NCBI GenBank assembly: GCA_037439945.1
Contig: JBBIVA010000110.1
Location: 1-13,358 of the forward strand
Direction of reading: 5' to 3'
Length of the DNA stretch: 13,358 bases
Source: CALEUX01 sp037439945
GTDB lineage: Bacteria > Bacteroidota > Bacteroidia > Bacteroidales > Marinilabiliaceae
In this document: piece by piece, positions 1 to 7,177 of the stretch
Layout: each line of letters opens with the position of its first letter
How positions within the stretch are numbered: the first letter of the stretch is position 1
The notes under the pieces: generated by a model
What the model was told of the DNA's origin: nothing
The model's input: the letters and a program-made list of their open reading frames with translations, nothing else
Databases searched by the model: none
Made by a program: the position numbers and the translations under genes

Positions 1-151
1 AGTGGATGAATCCCATTAAAAGAAAATGGTATTTTGTTTGTTGAAAAAACAGGGGTTTTTCACGTTTGACTAATTACCAATAAGTTTATTACTGGCTTTG
101 GACTTAACTATTTTTTGACAAAAGAGCCACGAACAAATCAGTTGATGTTTA

Positions 152-415
152 ATGAGTTTTTTTCAGGTAGAAGATTTGAATATCAGCAATTTTATTCCAT
201 TAAAAGATGTGGTTATTCAGATTAACATGAATGGGGGAACAATAAAAAATGTGAATTTTGCAACATTACTAGCATCAAAAGCTTTTAATTTAATCAACAC
301 ATTTGATAAAAACGATTTAGTTAAACCTTCAAAGTTTACCGGGTACAAATTATCAAAAACTATTATTAAAGTTAAATTAGCACCTCATACCATCGGAGTC
401 TTGGAAGTTGAGTAA
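152..415 (+). pseudogene. C-terminal remnant of an alpha-L-arabinofuranosidase (GH51-like)
   Basis: The 87-residue reading frame resembles only the C-terminal beta-sandwich tail of GH51-type alpha-L-arabinofuranosidases, enzymes that release arabinose from plant polysaccharides. The telling parts are a segment like 'DVVIQINMNG', then 'NTFDKNDLVKPSKF', and the closing 'KLAPHTIGVLEVE', which matches the usual 'L-P-P-H-S-x-x-V-L-E' ending. The whole catalytic (beta/alpha)8 barrel is missing, and an in-frame TGA at 143-145 lies just before the ATG. The gene is therefore a fragment and cannot encode an active enzyme. Bases 1-60 read 'NGILFVEKTGVFHV' in another frame before a stop; this could be a frame-shifted earlier piece of the same domain, but that is a guess. 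The family assignment is from remembered motifs and is moderately sure; the pseudogene status follows from the length. Confidence 0.6.
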
Positions 416-460
416 CATTTATATACAGGGTAAGTGGTTTACGGTGATTTGAAATTATAC

Positions 461-474
461 AATAAATAAATAAA
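461..474. repeat. Short AATA tandem repeat in convergent spacer
   Basis: Three and a half copies of AATA lie in the 102-base spacer between the arabinofuranosidase remnant and the end of the DUF5723 gene, which point at each other. No convincing GC-rich terminator hairpin is visible in this spacer. A 7-bp stem with one G-T pair (441-447 with 478-484) is the best candidate and it is weak. Confidence 0.4.
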
Positions 475-517
475 GAGTCACTGTTTTAAGAAATGGCCAC
501 CCTTTTATCCAAATTGG

Positions 518-1954
518 TTATATACCTGAACATATTAAAGGCTTATCACGATATCCCTGTTTTCCGAAAACAATGTTAATACCTGTCATAATTGTTACAT
601 CTTTCATTCGCTCATTAACCGGAAATTTGTCGCTATCAATATGTACCTCTGAATAACGCAATGGTAAATGGTCGGTTAAAATATAAAACTGTAAGGGGCC
701 TAAAAGAAATGTCATTCCCAAACCGGCAAAAGTACTTCCGGTAATTCGCTGGTTAAGGCTAACGCTTAAGGCAACAAAACTGTATGGTTGAATATTGGCC
801 GAAAGACTAAAGTCTTGCCTGAAATTTTGCTTTTGCAATATACTTCTTGATAAAAAACCAAAAGAAATAGCATGGTTTAAGTGATATGATGCCCCTAAAT
901 AAAATGAAGGGGTGAGTCCTGAAATAAATTTTCTGTGATCGGTATTGTAATTTAGTACAGTTTCCAATGAATCAAGAATATCATCAATGGCATCATCAAT
1001 ATTATCCTTATTTGATGCATCAACTCCAACACCATCAAAAATATAATTTCCCATGAATGAAAGATTATTCAGGTCCTTGTGCCAGTTAATAAATCCAATA
1101 TTATTAATTGCAGCCGAATAAGTCCATTTTCCGTTAAATTTATAAACAGCGCCAAAATCGGCGGCAATTCCCGGATTAGAAAATGATGTCCCGTATTTGT
1201 TAACTATATCTGAACCTTCCAGGTCCCTTGTTTCAATATTATCCGGAAATTCGCCCGGGGTACTTTCAACATCAATGGGTAAAGATGAATATATTTTCCC
1301 ATCAGCAACTATTTCCCAAGCCAGGCGACCGGTGTACAGGCTTAAACGGTCAATATCTGTAATTAAAGCCAATTGCCCAAACAATGGTTTTATGTTGGCA
1401 CCAATAGTTAACTTTTCGGTAAGTTCGTGACTATATCCCAATGAAAACTGCTTATAAACTATACCCTTTTTACGAAGTGTTGACAATTTAAAATGGCTGT
1501 TATCCGGAAACCCATGTTCCATAATTTTAAATATATCAGATGGAATTCCTGATTGCACAAAAGCCCTTTCGGCAAATGAAAAGGTAAAATATCCTTTCCT
1601 GGTTTTAAAACCAAAGCCGAATAAATTTAAATCAATAAATTCGTTAAAATTTGTGGTAGTTCCCAAAACTTTATAAAGGTTGTTGAAGTTAAATCTTTGA
1701 CTGTTAAGAGTAACCCAATCGCTACCACTTTTTTGAACAACATCTTTTAAGGCAAGGTCGCTGCTAAAAGCCTGGTTAACCGAAGGCAACGAGATAAACT
1801 TGTTTGCCCTTGGCTGTATTGCAGGATTGGTTTGGCTGATCTGCGGAATTGTTTCCATAAAATACAGGGTCATAGGATTTTGACCCGATAACCTGAAACC
1901 CATGGCAATGAATAAACCAATTATTACAAACCAGGCATAATATTTAATTCGCAT
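518..1954 (-). CDS. DUF5723 family outer-membrane beta-barrel protein
   Basis: This 478-residue protein has an N-terminal hydrophobic stretch (residues 7-20) with probable signal-peptidase cleavage after LSG24. The mature start follows the family pattern 'QNPMTLYFME...PQ...NPA.QPR', typical of DUF5723 proteins of Bacteroidota. The rest alternates short aromatic and hydrophobic strands with turns ('GFGFKTRKGYFTFSFAER', 'SFYLGASYHLNHAISFGF', 'FAGLGMTFLLGPLQFYI'), as expected for an outer-membrane beta-barrel related in style to PorP/SprF and FadL-like barrels. The molecular function of DUF5723 is unknown. The gene starts 20 bases after the stop of the upstream lipoprotein gene on the same strand, so the two are probably co-transcribed and may act together at the outer membrane. 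The ATG at 1954 gives a full signal peptide. Confidence 0.8.
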   Translation of the reverse strand: MRIKYYAWFVIIGLFIAMGFRLSGQNPMTLYFMETIPQISQTNPAIQPRANKFISLPSVNQAFSSDLALKDVVQKSGSDWVTLNSQRFNFNNLYKVLGTTTNFNEFIDLNLFGFGFKTRKGYFTFSFAERAFVQSGIPSDIFKIMEHGFPDNSHFKLSTLRKKGIVYKQFSLGYSHELTEKLTIGANIKPLFGQLALITDIDRLSLYTGRLAWEIVADGKIYSSLPIDVESTPGEFPDNIETRDLEGSDIVNKYGTSFSNPGIAADFGAVYKFNGKWTYSAAINNIGFINWHKDLNNLSFMGNYIFDGVGVDASNKDNIDDAIDDILDSLETVLNYNTDHRKFISGLTPSFYLGASYHLNHAISFGFLSRSILQKQNFRQDFSLSANIQPYSFVALSVSLNQRITGSTFAGLGMTFLLGPLQFYILTDHLPLRYSEVHIDSDKFPVNERMKDVTIMTGINIVFGKQGYRDKPLICSGI

Positions 1955-1974
1955 TTTGCAATATTTTTGATAGG

Positions 1975-3561
1975 TTAGGGTAACTGTGTTTTGGTAATTA
2001 TTGAAATAATTGCGTCAAGTTCAGATTTATCATAAATTTTCACGAATATCTGACCATTATTAAATGTTGTTAATTTAGTTTCCAGTACAATTTTTTTAGC
2101 ATTTAAATTACTGTATCGTTTAATCTGCTCATTTGAAATATTTACCACAAATTTTGTGTATTCAGCATTGGTAATTTTACCTGACGTACCGGGTGCCCCT
2201 GATTTAATAACATTTTTATCTCCCCCAAAAAGTACATCAATTGTTTCACCGGCATTGTTTATTACCCAGGCATTAGCAACCATTCCAAATGGGAATTTAT
2301 TATAGAAATCGAAATAAACATCAATAAACTCTATCTTTTCAACATCTTCCTTATTACTTCCAATAATATCGTTAAAATCAAAATCAACGGTATCTTTACG
2401 TGAATACATTCCTGATTTGAACCAGAAGGGTACTTTTAAAACCAAATCGGTTTGGAGCCTTGTTTCGTTTCCCATAAAGTTTGGGCCAATCTCACCGTTT
2501 GGATTCGATTGTGTTGTTATGTCGCATAATAGTTTGTCGGGATATTTGTTTCCAATGGTTAAAATATTCGAATTAGAACCCGAAACTGTATATTTGCTTG
2601 TTCCTGCAATTATAGGATTGCCATAAATTCCTGAAGGCACGTTAAGTTGAATGTTGTCAACTCCGTTAACCATTAAGTAATCAAAATTTACAGGATCATT
2701 CTCCCTGAATACCCTTATGTTGTCTGTTTTAACTTTAAAGGGAACCCCAATTTTATTTTTTGCAATAATTTCAAGGGATAAATCGGCCAATTCAATTTCA
2801 TTTATTAGTTCCAAATCACTGAATAATGAAAATGTTAGTGAGGCATCTGTCCGTTTAATTTCCTTTTGGCCGAAATAACCAAAAGTAAGCCCGGTATTAA
2901 TGTTGCTTATTGAGTATTGGACATTCGTAAGTGCCAGAGGGTTCACAGGAGTTAAATTTAGTGAAGTATTAAAGGTTATATAACTTGAATTTGGTTCCTT
3001 GCTAAAATGGATTTTTTTTCCTGCAAGTAATTCTGTTATATTGAATATTCTTTGGCCTGCGGTTACCGTCAAAACTCTTGTATATGGAACCCTTCCGGTT
3101 AATAGTTCAGGAATACTTATTATAATGGTCCCGGCACTTCCCAAAGGAGCTTCAACACGATATCTAAGTTCCCCTGCTTCCATGTACATACTGTCAATAC
3201 GTACATCATTTGTAATGTTAAATTTAATCTTTTCCTGGTAGTTGATTTGTACTGTAGGAAAATTTGAGTTCCCTGCTTTATCATCTATTTCAACTAATGA
3301 TTCCCATTGTATAAAAACTTCATCAGTATATTTCATTGAAATAAGGCCATTCTGGTCAACTTCAAAATCTTCTTCAGCAAAATCTTCATTAAGCCATTCA
3401 ATGGCAGTAATATTTATTTTTGCAAGTGGCCCGGCCAATTCAATTTTTTGGATATCTGATTTATTATCAAAATCAAGAATTATGTCATTTTCCTTGCATC
3501 CGGAGGTTATTAATATGAATAACCATACCTGGATAAATATTATGGGTTTAATTTTCATCAT
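1975..3561 (-). CDS. Secreted lipoprotein of unknown function
   Basis: The 528-residue product begins with a lysine-containing n-region, a hydrophobic core and a lipobox T19-S20-G21-C22, so it is probably lipidated at Cys22. It is followed by acidic residues (KENDIILDFDN), which in Bacteroidota often accompany export of lipoproteins to the outer membrane or surface. The body is rich in beta strands and Asn, Ile and Thr, with no catalytic motif I recognise; repeated 'NITxxxxIxxxxxx' strands suggest stacked beta-sandwich modules. It lies 20 bases before the DUF5723 gene, and this pairing suggests a lipoprotein partner of the barrel. Two adjacent methionines (MMK) offer equivalent starts. I do not recognise the family, and structural modelling is the likeliest way to place it. 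Confidence 0.75.
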   Translation of the reverse strand: MMKIKPIIFIQVWLFILITSGCKENDIILDFDNKSDIQKIELAGPLAKINITAIEWLNEDFAEEDFEVDQNGLISMKYTDEVFIQWESLVEIDDKAGNSNFPTVQINYQEKIKFNITNDVRIDSMYMEAGELRYRVEAPLGSAGTIIISIPELLTGRVPYTRVLTVTAGQRIFNITELLAGKKIHFSKEPNSSYITFNTSLNLTPVNPLALTNVQYSISNINTGLTFGYFGQKEIKRTDASLTFSLFSDLELINEIELADLSLEIIAKNKIGVPFKVKTDNIRVFRENDPVNFDYLMVNGVDNIQLNVPSGIYGNPIIAGTSKYTVSGSNSNILTIGNKYPDKLLCDITTQSNPNGEIGPNFMGNETRLQTDLVLKVPFWFKSGMYSRKDTVDFDFNDIIGSNKEDVEKIEFIDVYFDFYNKFPFGMVANAWVINNAGETIDVLFGGDKNVIKSGAPGTSGKITNAEYTKFVVNISNEQIKRYSNLNAKKIVLETKLTTFNNGQIFVKIYDKSELDAIISIITKTQLP

Positions 3562-3594
3562 AATAAAATTAATTTTTGAAGGTTTGATGGCTTG

Positions 3595-3610
3595 TCCCGT
3601 TTTTACGGGA
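3595..3610 (-). promoter_or_regulatory. Small GC-rich hairpin in the lipoprotein leader
   Basis: On the minus strand TCCCGT and ACGGGA pair perfectly around an AAAA tetraloop, 33 bases before the lipoprotein start and three bases after the stop of the micro-ORF at 3614. No U-run follows (the next bases are CAAGCC), so it is not a standard intrinsic terminator. It may be a leader structure or chance. Confidence 0.3.
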
Positions 3611-3613
3611 GAA

Positions 3614-3712
3614 CTACAACATTGCTAATTTGACCTCGTCGATCTTCGATTCATTTGTGTTTCCCGAAAAGTCGGCTAAAGGTGTGTTTATTCGCAGCCA
3701 TTTTCGTTTCAT
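3614..3712 (-). CDS. Possible small protein, 32 residues (unrecognised)
   Basis: This ATG-to-TAG frame encodes 32 residues beginning MKRKWLRINTPL and ending VKLAML. Its codons (GCC, GAC, TCG, ATC, GAG, GTC) are more GC-rich than those of the surrounding AT-rich genes, and the composition is protein-like, with a basic start and an acidic middle (NESKIDE). The start sits in the sequence TAAACAGATGAAA, which is repeated exactly at the start of a second micro-ORF 89 bases upstream. I recognise no family, and there is no signal peptide or membrane segment. It may be a real unannotated peptide, the relic of a transferred gene, or a chance frame. Confidence is low because of its length. Confidence 0.3.
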   Translation of the reverse strand: MKRKWLRINTPLADFSGNTNESKIDEVKLAML

Positions 3713-3719
3713 CTGTTTA
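3707..3719 (-). repeat. Direct repeat copy 1 (TAAACAGATGAAA)
   Basis: This perfect 13-base repeat has a second copy at 3796-3808, 89 bases away. Both copies contain the ATG of a micro-ORF followed by a lysine codon. Nearby, TGGCTGC followed within a few bases by AATAAACA also occurs twice (around 3740-3714 and 3700-3686 on the minus strand), which suggests a small local duplication. Confidence 0.6.
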
Positions 3720-3759
3720 TTATTTGTTTTTCTGCAGCCAGGTTGAACTCACAGTTTAA

Positions 3760-3801
3760 TCATCCACAATTGTCGGTATAGTTTAACACGGTTCTTTTCA
3801 T
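3760..3801 (-). CDS. Possible micro-ORF, 13 residues (unrecognised)
   Basis: A 13-codon frame reads MKRTVLNYTDNCG and stops with TGA. Its only support is that its start context (TAAACAGATGAAA) is identical to that of the 32-residue micro-ORF downstream, and both peptides begin Met-Lys-Arg. It could be a leader peptide, a truncated duplicate, or meaningless. Confidence 0.15.
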   Translation of the reverse strand: MKRTVLNYTDNCG

Positions 3802-3808
3802 CTGTTTA
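3796..3808 (-). repeat. Direct repeat copy 2 (TAAACAGATGAAA)
   Basis: This is the second perfect copy of the 13-base repeat found at 3707-3719; it covers the start of the 13-residue micro-ORF. Confidence 0.6.
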
Positions 3809-3926
3809 ACTTTAATTTGATCAATATTAACATGCAACACCCGTTAACAGTTTATGTTCAAGGATTATTTATTGAACGGTCACTAATCATATTTATTCCT
3901 AAGTTTCTGGTTACAATATATTTATT

Positions 3927-6404
3927 TTAATCCAGCACTTCAATTTCAACCCTTCTGTTAGCTGCACGTCCTTCAGAGGTTTCGTTTGGGGCAATGGGTT
4001 TATCAAAACCGTAACCTTCAAAATCAACTCTGTCGCCCGAAATACCTTGCGATACCAGGTAGTTTTTAACTGAAAGTGCCCGGCTTCTCGAAAGTTTTTT
4101 GTTTATAGTTGCCGAACCAACATTATCTGTATGCCCTGAAACCTCAATCCTAACATGTGGATTTTCACGCAGAAGGTTCACCAATTTGCTCAATTCACTA
4201 TACGACTCAGCCTTTAAGGTGGCTGTACCGGTATTAAATAAAATGTTTGCAATCACTATTCTTGCTCCCGTTTTAATTTTTTTCAAATCAAAGTCCCTTG
4301 TCATTAATGTAGAATCGGGATGAAATTGAATAGCTTTATAATTAAAGAAATAGCCCTCGGCTGTTATTTCAAGTAAAAATGGGCCTGTATTATCCAGATT
4401 AATTTCATATTTACCTTCCTCTTTGGTTGTATTTACTGAATGAATTGGATTTTCATTACCTGGTAAAAATATTCTAACCAATGATGCTATAAAATTGGCC
4501 GAATTTTCCTCCTTAATTATTCCGGTAACTGTATAAGTGCTTATACTTCGAAGCATCCCAATATTCTTTTCACCACTTGATACTTTTTCACTTCTAAGCA
4601 TAAGGTTTTCACTTACCCCAAAATAGTCAGGAACAGTTATTTCCATCTTTAAATTGGTTTTATCCTCAAAAGTTATAGAGTAATGTCCTGTTTGCGCATT
4701 CGAAACAACCCTGTATATAACACTATCAATATTTAGTGGTTTAAAAACTATCTCTGCCTGAAGAGGTAACCCTGTTCTTTGATTATAAACTTTACCGCTT
4801 AACGTATAAGGATAAAGTAATTTTTCGAGTTTAAAATGTTGTTCTAATTTGGCATGCCGTTTTTTAGGAGTTGTAAACGGCTCATTAACGGATCTATAGC
4901 CTGGTGCGTCTGCCTGAATGTAAAAATCTCCGCCATCTTCCATTGCCAGGTTATAATATCCGGCCAGCGAATCAACAACAGCTGTTCCAACCGGTAAATT
5001 ATCTGCATTATTAAATAAAGTAACAGTTCCAGGCAATAGTTTTCCGGTGACTTTATCTGTAATGGTTCCTGATAATACAAAAGGAATCCTTGGGTCTTTC
5101 TTTATCTTATAAACATCTAAACCTCCAAATCCCCCCGGTCGTTTTGTGGCAAATAGTGCTATCATACTATCGGCAGTTGGATGGTAAAAAAGGTCGTCTG
5201 ATCCACTATTAATTGGGTAACCCATATTTTGGGGTTTACTCCATAACCCATTTTCTCCTTTCTCAACCTTAAATATGTCGAAACCTCCCATGCCCGGATG
5301 TCCGTTTGATGAGAAATAAAGTGTTTTGCCATCCGGAGAAATAAATACACACTCTTCATTACCTGTTGAGTTTATTTCTGATCCAAGATTAACAGGCCTC
5401 GAATAACTGTTTTTACCTTTGCGTTTCACATACCAGATATCTTTTCCTCCATTTCCGTTTCTTCTTTGCGAAACAAAATAGCGGTTTCCTGCATCATCTA
5501 TTGTGAATGTTGTTTCCTGGTACGCTTTTGTGTTTACTTTTCCCCGCAGAACTCTCCTTTGCTTTAATTTCCCGTTATTAAACACGGCTTTTCTTATCTG
5601 TCCCTGCTTATTGCCACCAACATAATACAATAATGTATTGTTAATATTATCGCAACCTGCAACGCTAATATTGTTAACAGATTTGAGCTTTAAATGTTCC
5701 CTTGCCTCATTTGGACTAACATCTATGGAATAATTTGAGTAGAAAATCCGTTCTTTAAAGGCTGATGGATTTTCAACTTTCTGCATATTACGATCAGGCC
5801 TCCTTGATGTAAAAAATATTTTCGATTCTTGTTTTAATTCAACTGCTGCATAATCATCATAATAGCTGTTTATCCCTGGCCCCATGTTTATAATATATAC
5901 GGGTACAGAGTCGCGCATTAATTTGTCTGCCAATTCACACGACTTTGTTAATTGTCTAATTTCACTTGCAGCTTTTTTTTGGCTTGCAAAGGGTAGCGAC
6001 ATTATATAGGTTCTAAACGACTCCTGGGCATCTTTGTATAAATATTTCTGCTGGTAAGCCTTACCAAGTTGATAATAATAATCGGAGGTGGTTTTTGGGT
6101 TGGTCAATAAAAGGTATTTAAGACTATTTTTAGGATTTGTGCCATAAAGAGAACTTACTCCTATTTTATAGTTTAAGGGCGAGTGATCTGTACAATGCTG
6201 ATATAACTTTAAATAATAAGTTAAAGCCTCATCGTAAATCTTGTTTTTAAAATAAAAATCACCGCGCTTTAAATTTCCCAGGGCAACTCTTTTATTCTTT
6301 GTTTTTTGAATTAGCAATTCTTTGTCTATTTTGGGGTTTTCCTGACTGAATGCAGGAATATAAAGAAACGTTAACAGCAAAACTAATAAATGAATTTTTT
6401 TCAT
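3927..6404 (-). CDS. OmpA-family envelope protein with TPR, propeller and three CRD-like domains
   Basis: The 825-residue protein has a signal peptide (1-20, cleavage near AFS-Q), TPR-type helices (about 42-160), a PD40/WD40-like beta-propeller (about 180-435; blades with 'FVSQRRNGNGGKDIW', 'SPDGKTLYFSSNGHPGMGGFDIF' and 'ATKRPGGFGGLDVY'), three carboxypeptidase-regulatory/Cna_B-like beta-sandwiches (about 440-525, 535-615 and 622-705), and a C-terminal OmpA domain (about 715-825). The OmpA domain keeps the peptidoglycan-binding pair: Asp760 in GHTDN and Arg775 in LSRSRA, 15 residues apart as in E. coli OmpA. The architecture matches PorE-like proteins of the type IX secretion system and related Bacteroidota envelope proteins, which anchor complexes to the cell wall from the periplasm. 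PorE itself has one CRD, so this may be a paralogue. A T9SS role is inferred from domain order only, since no other por gene lies nearby. Confidence 0.88.
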   Translation of the reverse strand: MKKIHLLVLLLTFLYIPAFSQENPKIDKELLIQKTKNKRVALGNLKRGDFYFKNKIYDEALTYYLKLYQHCTDHSPLNYKIGVSSLYGTNPKNSLKYLLLTNPKTTSDYYYQLGKAYQQKYLYKDAQESFRTYIMSLPFASQKKAASEIRQLTKSCELADKLMRDSVPVYIINMGPGINSYYDDYAAVELKQESKIFFTSRRPDRNMQKVENPSAFKERIFYSNYSIDVSPNEAREHLKLKSVNNISVAGCDNINNTLLYYVGGNKQGQIRKAVFNNGKLKQRRVLRGKVNTKAYQETTFTIDDAGNRYFVSQRRNGNGGKDIWYVKRKGKNSYSRPVNLGSEINSTGNEECVFISPDGKTLYFSSNGHPGMGGFDIFKVEKGENGLWSKPQNMGYPINSGSDDLFYHPTADSMIALFATKRPGGFGGLDVYKIKKDPRIPFVLSGTITDKVTGKLLPGTVTLFNNADNLPVGTAVVDSLAGYYNLAMEDGGDFYIQADAPGYRSVNEPFTTPKKRHAKLEQHFKLEKLLYPYTLSGKVYNQRTGLPLQAEIVFKPLNIDSVIYRVVSNAQTGHYSITFEDKTNLKMEITVPDYFGVSENLMLRSEKVSSGEKNIGMLRSISTYTVTGIIKEENSANFIASLVRIFLPGNENPIHSVNTTKEEGKYEINLDNTGPFLLEITAEGYFFNYKAIQFHPDSTLMTRDFDLKKIKTGARIVIANILFNTGTATLKAESYSELSKLVNLLRENPHVRIEVSGHTDNVGSATINKKLSRSRALSVKNYLVSQGISGDRVDFEGYGFDKPIAPNETSEGRAANRRVEIEVLD

Positions 6405-6768
6405 AGCCTAAATTAAGTTAGGTGGCTGGGTTTACGAATTTGGTTATGTAAAAGTTTAATTTTATAGTTAAATATAACAATCTTTTTCCATAGTATAATT
6501 TATATCTTTTGCCACATTAATATTTTTACAACTTGATTAATACCTATTTTTACATAAGGTTATTCCCTGGTTAAAACATTACAGAATTTTGATATCCGGG
6601 TTTTTGGTTAAATGAGGTAATTCAGGTTTTAATGTTGATCAGCAATTTGTATAATGGAATAATTGAAATTTGGTATATATCCAACATTTATTTTCCTGTA
6701 TTGGAATAATTATTAATCTTAAACCTTCAATCTTAAATCTTATGTATGAGAGTATTTATTTAAAAAAA
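6405..6768. other. 364-base divergent spacer, AT-rich, no gene seen
   Basis: The region separates the divergent OmpA-family and thiamine-binding genes and must hold both promoters. I find no perfect TAnnTTTG element on either strand; near-misses are TATCTTTTG (6503-6511, one base too long) and GAAATTTG (6665-6672) on the plus strand. A short direct repeat, AATCTTAAA (6715-6723 and 6729-6737) with a third partial AATCTT at 6736-6741, precedes the thiamine-binding gene. No RNA gene or riboswitch is apparent. Confidence 0.4.
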
Positions 6769-7074
6769 ATGGTGAATGTTGCCATCCAAGTGGTACCGGC
6801 TGCTCCGGGTATTGATACGTATAGAGTAATTGATAAGGCTATTGGTATTATAAGTGGAGCAGGTGTGGAATATGTTGTTACACCATTTGAAACTGTTATG
6901 GAGGGAGATTATGATAAACTGATGGAAATAGTTAAAATGGTTCAGGATGAATGTTATAAGAATGGAGCTAATCAGGTATTATGTTATATTAAAATACAAA
7001 GTAAATCTGTCGGGGATGTAACTATAAATGAAAAATTAGGAAAGTATGTAAAGAGGGTGTCTCAAAAGTCCTAG
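6769..7074 (+). CDS. Thiamine-binding protein, MTH1187/YqgV (UPF0045) family
   Basis: The 101-residue product begins MVNVAIQVVP and carries the family features: an N-terminal beta strand, 'GIDTYRVIDKAIGIISGAGVEYVVTPFETVMEG', and a final 'DVTINEKLGKY'. Members are small ferredoxin-like-fold cytoplasmic proteins that bind thiamine or related ligands as oligomers; the physiological role is poorly defined. I chose the ATG at 6769 because family proteins begin at this strand; upstream in-frame ATGs (6670, 6742) would add residues unlike the family. The native family ends near GKY (residue 93). Residues 95-101 (KRVSQKS) and the TAG stop are encoded by the left terminal repeat of the small element at 7050-7163, so the tail appears to be captured. 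No thiamine transport or synthesis gene lies next to it. Confidence 0.85.
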   Translation: MVNVAIQVVPAAPGIDTYRVIDKAIGIISGAGVEYVVTPFETVMEGDYDKLMEIVKMVQDECYKNGANQVLCYIKIQSKSVGDVTINEKLGKYVKRVSQKS

Positions 7075-7087
7075 ACACCCTCTTTTT
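7050..7087 (+). terminator. Intrinsic terminator overlapping the 3' end of the thiamine-binding gene
   Basis: A perfect 13-bp stem (7050-7062 with 7073-7085) encloses a 10-base loop and ends in a run of five T (7083-7087). The stop codon TAG at 7072-7074 lies at the loop/stem junction, so the last codons are part of the hairpin. The left arm is also the terminal repeat of the mobile-element remnant, which means transposition probably installed this terminator. Confidence 0.8.
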
Positions 7088-7163
7088 ATTCGTACTCCTC
7101 TCGAAAAGTTTTTCCAATATTCAATTCTCATAGGCTTTAAAAAACTTTTGAGACAGCCTCTTT
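7050..7163. mobile_element. MITE-like element or IS remnant with ~20-bp terminal inverted repeats
   Basis: The left end (7050-7069, containing GAGGGTGTCTCAAAAGT) and the right end (7144-7163) are inverted repeats that match at 19 of 20 positions, the one difference being G7057 against the complement of G7156. They enclose about 74 bases with no reading frame, too little for a transposase. The ends resemble 'GAGGCTGTCTCAAAAG'-type termini of bacterial insertion sequences, possibly the IS1182 group, but I cannot confirm this without a search. A third copy of the right-end motif lies inside at 7073-7085, pairing with the left end. No obvious target-site duplication is visible in the flanks. It sits exactly between two convergent genes and provides the 3' end of one of them. 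Confidence 0.6.
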
Positions 7164-7177
7164 GTGGGGTGGTTGGG

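Larger units (their letters stand above)
3562..3926. other. 365-base spacer with micro-ORFs, direct repeat and small hairpin
   Basis: The spacer between the end of the OmpA-family gene and the lipoprotein start holds no long gene. It contains two minus-strand micro-ORFs (3801-3760 and 3712-3614), each starting within a copy of the 13-mer TAAACAGATGAAA, and a 6-bp GC-rich hairpin at 3595-3610. The promoter of the lipoprotein/DUF5723 pair should also be here. I find only a weak -7-like match (minus-strand TAATATTG, 3829-3822) with no good -33 partner. No clear terminator for the OmpA-family gene is visible. Confidence 0.5.

Noticed and set aside
1197..1430. Open frame on the plus strand inside the DUF5723 gene
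   Set aside because: It is fully contained in the opposite-strand gene with clear signal peptide and barrel pattern; its own translation has no recognisable family.
3242..3628. 128-codon plus-strand frame over the lipoprotein start
   Set aside because: It is antisense to the lipoprotein signal peptide and N-terminal domain and is serine-rich, low-complexity shadow sequence; no promoter or homology pattern supports it.
6670..6768. Upstream extension of the thiamine-binding gene to the ATG at 6670
   Set aside because: The extra 33 residues do not resemble the family, which starts with the VNVAIQVVP strand, and they are encoded by AT-rich spacer with short repeats.
6405..6768. A TPP riboswitch ahead of the thiamine-binding gene
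   Set aside because: I see none of the conserved THI-box bases (CUGAGA and ACCUGAUC-type segments) in the spacer.
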